Below are positions 33,460-41,423 of a stretch of DNA of 54,290 nt, piece after piece. The stretch spans positions 1 through 54,290 of the forward strand of contig WYBW01000163.1 of assembly GCA_011525685.1 (NCBI GenBank), written 5' to 3'. How positions within the stretch are numbered: position 1 is the stretch's first letter; every line of letters starts with the position of its first letter. Source of the DNA: Verrucomicrobiia bacterium (GTDB lineage Bacteria > Verrucomicrobiota > Verrucomicrobiia > Limisphaerales > JADLHS01). Made by a program: the position numbers and the translations under genes. Below the pieces are notes generated by a model. It was not told the origin of the DNA. It was given only the letters and a program-made list of their open reading frames with translations, and searched no databases.

Positions 33460-34365
33460 ATGAACACCAACCCTGTCATCGAAATCAAAGACCTGCACCG
33501 CCGTTACGGCAAGCTGGAGGCCGTGAACGGGCTTGGTTTGTCCGTGCAGCCCGGCCGCTGTTACGGCTTTTTTGGCCGGAACGGCGCGGGCAAGACCACC
33601 ACGATCAAGTGCCTGCTCAATCTGTTGCGCCCCACCAGCGGCAGCGTGCGCGTGTTTGGGCTCGACCCGCAGCAGAACGAGGTCGGTGTGAAATCGCGCC
33701 TCGCTTACGTGCCGGATGCCGTGGCGTTCTATCCGTGGATGACCGTGCGCGACACCTTGGATTACCTCGCGTCGTTCCGGGCGAGCTGGAATCGCGACAT
33801 GGAAAACGATCTGCTGGGCCGATTCGGCCTGAACGAAAGCCAGAAGGCCAGCGATCTCTCCAAGGGGCAGAAAACCCAGCTTGCGCTCATTGGCGCCATT
33901 TGCCCCGAGCCGGAGTTGCTTGTCTTGGATGAACCCACCTCCGGCCTCGATCCGATCGTGCGGCGGGAATTCATCCAGACGGTGATTGGCGCGTATCAAT
34001 CCGGCGACGCGGAGAAACGCACGGTGTTTGTCTCCACGCATTTGATCTCCGAGTTCGAGGGCTTGATTGACGAGTTCACGATCATCGAGCAGGGCCGCGA
34101 ACTTTTGACCATGGAATCCGATGCCGCGCGCGAACGCTTCAAGAAGATTCGCGCCCGGTTCACTCAACCGCCGGCCAGCCTGCAAGCTCCCGGCGCACTG
34201 CAAGTGCGTCAAGAGGGCCGCGAGGTTGAGATTCTCGCCAACGGCAACAGCGAAGAACTCGTCGCCTGGCTGCAAAACCTCCATCCGGAGGACTTGCGCG
34301 CCGAATCACTCTCACTGGAAGAAATCTTTGTGGCCTCGAAAGCCCTGGCTGGATCGAAACCATGA
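33460..34365 (+). CDS. ABC transporter ATP-binding protein
   Basis: 301 residues, cytoplasmic. Walker A GRNGAGKT at residues 39-46, signature LSKGQ at 133-137, Walker B LLVLDEP at 153-159 followed by TSGLDP, and a switch His in FVSTHLI. The C-terminal 80 residues (ERFKKIRARF ... LQVRQEGREVEILANGNSEEL) resemble the accessory region of ABC-2 type exporter ATPases (YtrB, NatA). The signature is LSKGQ instead of LSGGQ, as in YtrB-like proteins. Its stop overlaps the permease start (ATGA), so the two are translationally coupled. Confidence 0.95.
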   Translation: MNTNPVIEIKDLHRRYGKLEAVNGLGLSVQPGRCYGFFGRNGAGKTTTIKCLLNLLRPTSGSVRVFGLDPQQNEVGVKSRLAYVPDAVAFYPWMTVRDTLDYLASFRASWNRDMENDLLGRFGLNESQKASDLSKGQKTQLALIGAICPEPELLVLDEPTSGLDPIVRREFIQTVIGAYQSGDAEKRTVFVSTHLISEFEGLIDEFTIIEQGRELLTMESDAARERFKKIRARFTQPPASLQAPGALQVRQEGREVEILANGNSEELVAWLQNLHPEDLRAESLSLEEIFVASKALAGSKP

Positions 34366-37184
34366 GCGCGCTTGTGCGAAAAGAAATCCGGCTGCTGCTG
34401 CCCGCGTGGGTTGCCGCGCTGGTGCTGGTGATGGCCCCGATTCCGCTGGGAGAGTTGCTGGGGCAACACTCCGCCGACGAGATCACGTTGCCGTTATCGG
34501 TTTACAGCGTAGCCATCGCGTGCCTGATTCTGGGTTTGACCGCGTTCGGCCGTGAAGTGGCTGCGCACACTTTCGGACTGCTCCTGTCCCAACCCAATCC
34601 TCGCAGCAACATTTGGCGGGTGAAAGCCGGTGTGCTGCTCGTCGCGATGATTCCGCCGGCGCTTTTCCTGGGGTTGTTGAGCCGACAATTCGTGCCGGCA
34701 TCGGAAAGGTGGGAAACCGTGCTCACCTGGTTTGTCTCCGCGTGCGTGGCCATCTCGGGCGGACTTTGGACGACGCTGCTGTTCCGCCAGATCGTCGCAG
34801 CGTTCTGGATCTCGATGCTGGTGCCGTTCGCTGTGTTGGTTTCCGTGACGAATCTGGGGGAGGAGGTCCTCGAACCCAAAACCCGGACCACCATCGCGGC
34901 CGTGGTCTTGCTCGCGTATTCCATCGCGGGTTATTGGTTCGCGCGCTGGCAATTCCTGCGTGCCCAGGACACCGCTTGGACCGGCGGCAACGTCTCGTTT
35001 CCCGCCCTTTCCCGCTGGCTGCCCTGGGTAGGTTCAGCGCCGGTTCACCGGAGAGCGCACCCGCTCGGCGCGCTGTTCGGCAAGGAGCTTCAATTTCAAC
35101 AGATCAACTGCCTGCTGGCCGGCGTGTTCTTGCTTATCCAGATCGCCGCGCTGCTCCTGCAAAAGGCGATCAGCAGTTCCGAGCACTCCATGCTGGACAT
35201 CGTCGTGCAGAATTTCTGGGGCATCTGGGCGATCATGCCCCTGCTGGTGGGCTGCGGTGCCGTGGCCGAGGAACGCAAGCTCGGCACGCTCGACTCGCAA
35301 CTCTGCCTGCCGGTCTCACGTGCGCGGCAATTCACGGTCAAAGTACTGGTTACTCTGGCTTCCGGCATCGTGCTCGGAGCCCTCGTTCCCATCGTGCTCG
35401 CCTGCCTCCAGCCGGCGGGCGGGCCCAAGGGCGGCGAGTTCATCGCCACCTGGACCTTGCTCTGCGCGGGTCTGGCGCTCGTTTCGCTCTATGCCTCCTC
35501 GATGACCCAGCAACTGCTCCAAGCGTTCGGCGCGGCCATCGGCATCCTCGTCGTTGCGTTCTTCCTGGGCAACTGGTTTGCCGGCAATTTTTCGCGCGGG
35601 CAGGAAGAGTTCAGTCTGCTTGGTTTGACCCTTTGGCGCGGGCCACTGGTGCTGATCGTTGGCGCGGGCGTAACGCTGGGGATGGCGCTGATCCTTGCCT
35701 GGCGGCGGTGGCGTTGGGGTTGCGTGTGCCTGGTTGGCCTGTTCGGTTTGCTTTTGCTCTGGGCGGCAAACCGCACCTGGACGGAGGCTTCTGTGCTGAC
35801 GGAGTCGCGGACGTTCGGCCTGAGAAGCCAGTTCGTGATTCTGGTTTCGGCGCTTTCGCTTTGCCCGGTGCTGCTGACGCTGGCGCTCGCCGCGAGGAAT
35901 TTCGATCACTCCCGAGTCTCGTTTTCGCTCTGGCGACGCAACGCGGGGATCTGGCTGGCCTGTCTCATCATCACCGGCATCCTCACCCCGCTGACTTACA
36001 ACCGCGCTTGGGAGATCGTAATGCGCTTCGAGCCGCCCGCGGGACCGCCACGGTTGAGCGGCGAAGTGCAACCTGTCATCACCCAAACGTTCGTTAACCG
36101 CGCCACACTCGTGTTGTTGCCAGACGGACGACTCTGTTCCTACCAGGCATACGAGATGATCCCCAGGCGGGACACAGGCAGCCAAATCTCCACAAATGAG
36201 CCGGTTTGGCGGCCGATTTCAAAACCGCGCGTCGAATTCCTCGACGGCGGCAACTGGTTGACCATTGCTGTCACTGGCCGCGAAATCGTGGGCGTCAAGT
36301 CGGACGGTTCGCTCTGGCGGGCGGCGTTCCACGAACAAGTGGACGCGGCCGGAAAGGTGGTCACGCTTCACACCGGCTCAGTGGCGCAAAAGGGTCTGCC
36401 GATACGGCCAACCGGCTTGAGGTTTGACCGTTTCGGAAATGAAACGAACTGGGTCTCGGTCGCCGCGGGCGGGCAGCATTGGGTGGCGCTCAAGCGCGAC
36501 GGCACGATCTGGGGATGGGGTGATAATTCCAACCGGCAAATGGGTGATGGACCGAAACTCCTCACGGACCGTCTATCGCAAATCGGTGGCGGGTCGAATT
36601 GGGTGGCCGTGTTTGCCGGCCCAGGCGTCACCTCGGCCGTCAATCGCGAAAACGAGATCTGGAGATGGGGAAGGTTTCCCGCCGATCACCAGGGCAGCAC
36701 GTATGAGGACGGGCCGCTGAAGTTCAAAGTTGGCGCCGCTGGAATTCGCGCCATCGCCTCGGCCGGCAACGCGGACTTGATCCTCGACACCGAGGGCGGA
36801 CTTTGGGGATTGGGATTTGTGGCCGCGTACCTGAGCGGCAGCACCGCCGGTTTCCGGATTCACAGAACGCCGGTCAGAATTCCTGGCGAAGATTGGGTCG
36901 CGGTCAGTTGGAACTGGCAGGGTTGGGCCGCGTTGAAAAGGGACGGTTCCGCTTGGGGACAACCCGTGACACGCTTTCTCGGCGAGGCGATCCACGCACC
37001 CCGCCGGCTCGGTCGGCGAACCGATTGGGTGGCCATTGTGGCGGACTGGAATTCCACCCTGGCGCTCGGCCGGGATGGAACGATCTGCCGGTTTGGAGAG
37101 CCCACGCTTGGGCCCAAACCGGAACTGCTCGCCCCCACCCGCCGGGTCACCTGGAGTCTGAATCTGCTCGACGCGGCTGAGTAG
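34362..37184 (+). CDS. ABC-2 type permease fused to a C-terminal seven-repeat RCC1-like beta-propeller
   Basis: 940 residues. Residues 1-550 contain about 12 membrane helices arranged as two ABC-2 permease halves: the first begins MSALVRKEIRLLLPAWVAAL, the second LGALFGKELQFQQINCLL near residue 231. The last helix, GIWLACLIITGILTPLTY, ends near 548. From about 579 to 936 there are seven regular repeats, each built as 'W-[VL]-[AST]-[VI] ... [VL]-A-L-x-x-D-G-x-[IL]-W-x-[WF]-G'; examples are WVSVAAGGQHWVALKRDGTI, WVAVFAGPGVTSAVNRENEI and WVAIVADWNSTLALGRDGTI. This is the RCC1/BLIP-II blade pattern and predicts a complete extracytoplasmic propeller. The role may be to bind a ligand for, or gate, the transporter. 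The substrate is unknown. It forms an operon with gntR and the ATPase. Confidence 0.9.
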   Translation: MSALVRKEIRLLLPAWVAALVLVMAPIPLGELLGQHSADEITLPLSVYSVAIACLILGLTAFGREVAAHTFGLLLSQPNPRSNIWRVKAGVLLVAMIPPALFLGLLSRQFVPASERWETVLTWFVSACVAISGGLWTTLLFRQIVAAFWISMLVPFAVLVSVTNLGEEVLEPKTRTTIAAVVLLAYSIAGYWFARWQFLRAQDTAWTGGNVSFPALSRWLPWVGSAPVHRRAHPLGALFGKELQFQQINCLLAGVFLLIQIAALLLQKAISSSEHSMLDIVVQNFWGIWAIMPLLVGCGAVAEERKLGTLDSQLCLPVSRARQFTVKVLVTLASGIVLGALVPIVLACLQPAGGPKGGEFIATWTLLCAGLALVSLYASSMTQQLLQAFGAAIGILVVAFFLGNWFAGNFSRGQEEFSLLGLTLWRGPLVLIVGAGVTLGMALILAWRRWRWGCVCLVGLFGLLLLWAANRTWTEASVLTESRTFGLRSQFVILVSALSLCPVLLTLALAARNFDHSRVSFSLWRRNAGIWLACLIITGILTPLTYNRAWEIVMRFEPPAGPPRLSGEVQPVITQTFVNRATLVLLPDGRLCSYQAYEMIPRRDTGSQISTNEPVWRPISKPRVEFLDGGNWLTIAVTGREIVGVKSDGSLWRAAFHEQVDAAGKVVTLHTGSVAQKGLPIRPTGLRFDRFGNETNWVSVAAGGQHWVALKRDGTIWGWGDNSNRQMGDGPKLLTDRLSQIGGGSNWVAVFAGPGVTSAVNRENEIWRWGRFPADHQGSTYEDGPLKFKVGAAGIRAIASAGNADLILDTEGGLWGLGFVAAYLSGSTAGFRIHRTPVRIPGEDWVAVSWNWQGWAALKRDGSAWGQPVTRFLGEAIHAPRRLGRRTDWVAIVADWNSTLALGRDGTICRFGEPTLGPKPELLAPTRRVTWSLNLLDAAE

Positions 37185-37264
37185 ATGGAAGATGCCACCG
37201 TGGCTGGACGAGCACCGTAGGAGCGCAGCGTTCAGCCGCGCTTCAAAGTTGCCAAGGGTTCAGG

Positions 37265-37894
37265 TCACCTCTTGCCGGGCCGGGAGTCCTCCGGCCGGGC
37301 GGCGGGTTTGGGAAGTTCAACCGGCGCGGTGGCGTTGAGTTCATCGAGCACACTGGTGGTCAGGTCCTGGTCGCCGCTGTGGTAGAGGAACACGGGCGAA
37401 CCGTTGGGCGATTGCGCGGAGGTGTCCACCACCAGGGCGTAGTTGCCCGCCTTGGCCCGGGCGTTGATGAGGCCGCGGATTTCCTCGATGATTTTGTCAA
37501 TCATGCGGCGACGCTGGAGCGCCAGCCGCTCATCGGCATTGGTGACGTAACCCTTGATGGTGTCCTCGCTGTCCTTGATGTCGCGCAGCTTGGATTCGGC
37601 GGTCCGCTTGCGCCGCTCGCGCTCCTCGGTGGACACCACCGGGTCGTTGGCCTCACTCAAAAGCCGCTGGTAATCCTCGGTGAGTTTCTTGTGGGACTCG
37701 CGGAGCGCCGCGAGTTCCTTCTTCAGTTCAGCCTCAAGGTCCTTCAAGGCGCTGTCGGCCTGCTTGGTCTTGTGGTAGTTGTCGAAAACTTTCCGCAAAT
37801 CCACCGTCGCGATCCTGGCCTGCCCCCAAGCCGTTCCGGACACAAAAGCCAGAAGCACCACCGCGATCAACCACTTTGAAAAACCGTTGTTCAT
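37265..37894 (-). CDS. skp: OmpH/Skp-like periplasmic chaperone
   Basis: 209 residues from ATG at 37894 (ATGs 2 and 4 codons earlier are possible), with signal peptide NNGFSKWLIAVVLLAFVSGTAWG. The start of the mature part, QARIATVDLRKVFDNYHKTKQ, is the Skp beta strand and first helix. A long charged coiled coil follows (ALKDLEAELKKELAALRESH ... RERRKRTAESKLRDIKD), then the return strands (YALVVDTSAQS). Skp holds unfolded outer-membrane proteins for the BamA machine. It is the last gene of the bamA cluster, 197 nt after the giant propeller gene. Confidence 0.92.
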   Translation of the reverse strand: MNNGFSKWLIAVVLLAFVSGTAWGQARIATVDLRKVFDNYHKTKQADSALKDLEAELKKELAALRESHKKLTEDYQRLLSEANDPVVSTEERERRKRTAESKLRDIKDSEDTIKGYVTNADERLALQRRRMIDKIIEEIRGLINARAKAGNYALVVDTSAQSPNGSPVFLYHSGDQDLTTSVLDELNATAPVELPKPAARPEDSRPGKR

Positions 37895-38091
37895 AAGCAT
37901 AGACAATCAGATTCCACCCGCTGCGCCAACTCCAAATTCCTGTCAGCCGGGCCGGTCAACCCGCGGGAATAAAGACAACCTGGCGGGCAAAACGTTCAGT
38001 CCGCCGACGTGGAGGGTTCTGAACGGCAGGTCGAGAGTCTCGGTGAGCCGGTCACAATGCAAGGACTGTCGCCGCCGGAAAGCCGGACCGG

Positions 38092-41000
38092 TCACGGAGC
38101 GAACAGACGGAAGTAGCGCGACTGGTTGGTTGCGCCGAGCGTTACGAAGTAGGAATCCCCGCTCAAGACCGGTGCGTTCGTGACGTTGAGCCAGTTGTTC
38201 GTCGCAAGATTGGTCCGGGACTGGAGCACGTAACCAAAGGCGGCGGCGGGCCAGGACAAGACCACGTTGGTGTTGGACAAGGCGACGCTCAACTCGGGCG
38301 GCGGGATGACCGCCAGCTTCGCGACAAAGGCGTCGCCCAAGCCGGCGGCCAGCGGTTGGAGCGCGCAGGTGGTGGGGAAATTGGTCGAAAGTGTCTGGCC
38401 GACGACGTACGCGCTGCCGGCGAGGTCCACTTCGATGCCGAAGGCGACGTCATTGGAACGCCCGCCAAGGTAGGTCGAATAAAGCAAGGCTGACCCCGAG
38501 GCATTCACGGCGGTGACGAACGCGTCGCGGCCACCACGATTGGCTCCCTGTGTCGGCACGGGCTGAAGAACCGGGAAGTTGGTGGACAGCGTCTGGCCGG
38601 CAACGTAAGCGTTGCCCGCTGAGTCCACCGCCAGATCCCAACCCACGTCGTCGTTGGCACCTCCGAACACCACCGAGTAAGCGATGTTGCTGCCGGTGAG
38701 CTTGGTGAGAAAGACATCGGTGGCTCCAAACGTATTGCTCGCACTGGCACCGGCGAACACCGTGGCCGGGGTTTGTGGATCAATGGCCAGCCGGTTGACC
38801 AGCGCATCCGAACTCAACGTCCAAGACGCCCCGGCATCGGCGCTGCGATACAAGCCGGCCGAGGTCGCGGCGTAAAGCGTGGCCGGACTCTGTGGATCAA
38901 TCGCCAGCGCGTTCACGTTGGAGACTCCGGTCGCGACGTGCAATCCGGTCCAGTTGGTCGCGGCGTTGACAGTCTTGAACAGGCCGCGGGCCGTTCCCGC
39001 AAACAGGGTCGAAGGAGTGGACGGATGGATTGCCAGGCTCAACACGGAGAGATTTGTCAGGCCGTTGTTGAAGACCAGCCAGTTGGTGGCGCGGTTGAGA
39101 CTGCGATAAACGCCGTTGGGTGTGGCCGCATACAACGTGCTGGGCGCGAGCGGGTCCACCACCAGCGCACGGACGTTCTGGCTTCCCAGACCGGAGTTGA
39201 AGGCTCGCCAGTTGGCCGCGCCATTCGTGCTGCGGTAAACACCGGCACCCGTCCCGGCATAGATGGTCGCCGGGCTGGCCGGGTCAATCACCAGGGCGTT
39301 GACCGACAAGTTGACCAGGCCAGTGCTGGTCAGTGACCAACTGACACCACCGTCCAGGCTCTTGAACGCGCCATCCGAGGCCGTGCCGGCATAAACCGTC
39401 GCGGGTGTGACCGGGTCAATGGCCAGAGCAGTGACGATGCCCACGGCGATGGCGGGCGCGAGGCCGGCCGTGGTGGGTGCCGCGTTGAGGCGTGGTTCCC
39501 AAGTGACGCCGCCGTCGCTGCTGCGAGCGACGCCGTGTCCCGTGCCGGCAAGGATGCGCGCGGGTGAAAGGGGATCAATCGCAAGGGCGCTGACACTTCC
39601 ACTCAGCAAACCGTCGCTCTGGAGCAACCAGGTCGCGCCGGCATCGTCCGAGCGGAACACGCCCCCGCGGTTGAGACCGGCGGGCGTGACCGGAAAACTG
39701 AAGTCGCTTTTCGATCCCGTCACGAAGGCGTTGGCCGACGAATCCAGGGCGATGCGGAAGCCCACTTCATTCCCGCGGCTGCCCAGATAGGTGGAGTGGA
39801 GGAGTTGGCTGCCGTCGGCCTCGAGCACGCTGACGAAGACATCCTGTCCGCCCGCCAGCCAGGGTTGCAGGGCGTTGGCGGTGGGAAAATTCGTGGACTG
39901 GGTGAAGCCGGTCACGTGGGCGCGGCCCGCCGCGTCCACCGCGATGCCGTCGGCTTGATCAGTGTTCGTGCCGCCGAGATAAGTCGAATAGACAAAGGCC
40001 GAGCCGTCCGGGGAGAGCTTCGTGACAAACACGTCATCCGCCCCGGCGTTGGCGGCTTGCAGGGCGTTGGCGGTGGGAAAGTTCGTGGACTGGGTGAAAC
40101 CCGCGATGTAGGCGCTGCCGTTGGCGCCCACGGCAATGGCGATGCCCTGATCGTTCGTGCTGCCTCCCAGATAAGTGGAATACACCAGCGCGGAACCCGT
40201 CGGATTGAGTTTGGTGACGAACGCGTCGAAAGGATACAGATTGAAATACTTCTCCGGCTTGCCACCGAGGTTCGTAACGATGGCGGAGGCGAGCGGGAAA
40301 TTGGTCGAGTCAGTAAAGCCCGTGAGGTAGGCGTTTCCGCCGCCGTCAACCGCGAGGCTCAGGGCGGCATCGTTCCCGTGGCCGCCGAGATAAGTCAGAT
40401 AAACCAGGTTCGTGCCGGAGGCATCGAGTTTGGCGACGAAAGCATCGCCGCCGACCGTGGTGCCGCCGCCGTAGTTGGGCTGAAACGCGCCTGGTGTGGC
40501 AGGCAGTTGCGGTGAAAGCGTTTCGCCGGCGATAAAGACATTTCCGTCCGCATCCAGGGCGATGTCCCAGGCCGTTTCCTCCTTTGCGCCGCCGAGATAG
40601 GTCGAATAGCTCAGGACGGGATCAATGATCAGCGGCAGAGCGGGATCGAAATCGCCCAAACTGAAAGAGAAAGTTTCGCGACCGCTTAACCGATAAGTCA
40701 CCTCCACCGTGCGCCGCCGGTCGCCGTCGGGCTGATACGCCACGGGCCGATGCTGGTGAATCCGTTCGCCGCCCGCCTCGACGATCAGTTGGCCCTCGGC
40801 ATCGAGGAACACGCGATCCGCCCCGAGAATCTCCAGCCGGATCACGCCCGGGTCCGCGCCGGGAGCGACCAGGAAGTCGTATTCGAGTTGCTGGCCGCTG
40901 GGATAATAAACGACATCCACGCCGGGGTAGGCTTGTTGGACCTGGACTTTTTGGAAGGTGGCGACCTCAGCACGCCAGGCCTGGGAGTCGTTTCCGAGGA

Positions 41001-41421
41001 AGTAATTCACCTTGCCTGGCAACCCGTCGAGTCCGGTCAGGCGAGCCGTCGAATCGGCACCGATCAGCCGGAAGACCACCGACTGGGTTTCCACTCCGCG
41101 CGTGCCGGTCTCGCGGGCGGCACGGCGGCGAAGTTCCGCTGCCGGCAGGGTACGATTCAACACCACGACGGCTTCAGTGGGGGAGAGGAAGACGTTGTGG
41201 CCGCGACCGCGGGCGAGGAACTGAACTTGCGAGCCGGCCTGTCCGTGGTTGGCTTCGAAGTAGAGCGGCAGGCTGGAGAAGGCCGGTGAGGCGGTCGTGC
41301 TGGCCGAGGACTGCGTCGCGGCAAGCGGCACCCCCGACGACGCGCCGGTCAGCAGGAGGCCGAGCACTCCGCAACCAAGCTGGCGCTTGATAAACCTGTG
41401 AAGTTGAGAGGCGCGGTTCAT
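38092..41421 (-). CDS. Giant exported SBBP beta-propeller protein with an inserted BNR propeller
   Basis: 1109 residues. The ATG at 41421 is 2 nt after the bamA stop. The signal region is GCGVLGLLLTGASSG. Residues 50-290 are the DUF7948-type N-terminal domain (YFEANHGQAGSQVQFLARGR ... VDVVYYPSGQQLEYDFLVAP). Seven SBBP blades follow, marked by YSTYLGG-like motifs. The fifth blade (HSTYLGSRGNEVG) is interrupted before its last strand by seven BNR/Ycf48-type repeats (GVFRSDDAGATW, GVARSSDGGVTW, GAFKSLDGGVSW, GVYRSTNGAANW and so on; about 38740-39670). Then ATDVFLTKL closes the blade and blades six and seven follow. The last 45 residues (YVLQSRTNLATNNW ... RYFRLFAP) are the shared C-terminal module. 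Probably a cell-surface protein. Confidence 0.9.
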   Translation of the reverse strand: MNRASQLHRFIKRQLGCGVLGLLLTGASSGVPLAATQSSASTTASPAFSSLPLYFEANHGQAGSQVQFLARGRGHNVFLSPTEAVVVLNRTLPAAELRRRAARETGTRGVETQSVVFRLIGADSTARLTGLDGLPGKVNYFLGNDSQAWRAEVATFQKVQVQQAYPGVDVVYYPSGQQLEYDFLVAPGADPGVIRLEILGADRVFLDAEGQLIVEAGGERIHQHRPVAYQPDGDRRRTVEVTYRLSGRETFSFSLGDFDPALPLIIDPVLSYSTYLGGAKEETAWDIALDADGNVFIAGETLSPQLPATPGAFQPNYGGGTTVGGDAFVAKLDASGTNLVYLTYLGGHGNDAALSLAVDGGGNAYLTGFTDSTNFPLASAIVTNLGGKPEKYFNLYPFDAFVTKLNPTGSALVYSTYLGGSTNDQGIAIAVGANGSAYIAGFTQSTNFPTANALQAANAGADDVFVTKLSPDGSAFVYSTYLGGTNTDQADGIAVDAAGRAHVTGFTQSTNFPTANALQPWLAGGQDVFVSVLEADGSQLLHSTYLGSRGNEVGFRIALDSSANAFVTGSKSDFSFPVTPAGLNRGGVFRSDDAGATWLLQSDGLLSGSVSALAIDPLSPARILAGTGHGVARSSDGGVTWEPRLNAAPTTAGLAPAIAVGIVTALAIDPVTPATVYAGTASDGAFKSLDGGVSWSLTSTGLVNLSVNALVIDPASPATIYAGTGAGVYRSTNGAANWRAFNSGLGSQNVRALVVDPLAPSTLYAATPNGVYRSLNRATNWLVFNNGLTNLSVLSLAIHPSTPSTLFAGTARGLFKTVNAATNWTGLHVATGVSNVNALAIDPQSPATLYAATSAGLYRSADAGASWTLSSDALVNRLAIDPQTPATVFAGASASNTFGATDVFLTKLTGSNIAYSVVFGGANDDVGWDLAVDSAGNAYVAGQTLSTNFPVLQPVPTQGANRGGRDAFVTAVNASGSALLYSTYLGGRSNDVAFGIEVDLAGSAYVVGQTLSTNFPTTCALQPLAAGLGDAFVAKLAVIPPPELSVALSNTNVVLSWPAAAFGYVLQSRTNLATNNWLNVTNAPVLSGDSYFVTLGATNQSRYFRLFAP

Positions 41422-41423
41422 GA

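Noticed and set aside
34613..36097. 494-residue open frame on the plus strand
   Set aside because: It lies in another frame within the ABC permease gene; it has no membrane pattern or motif of its own.
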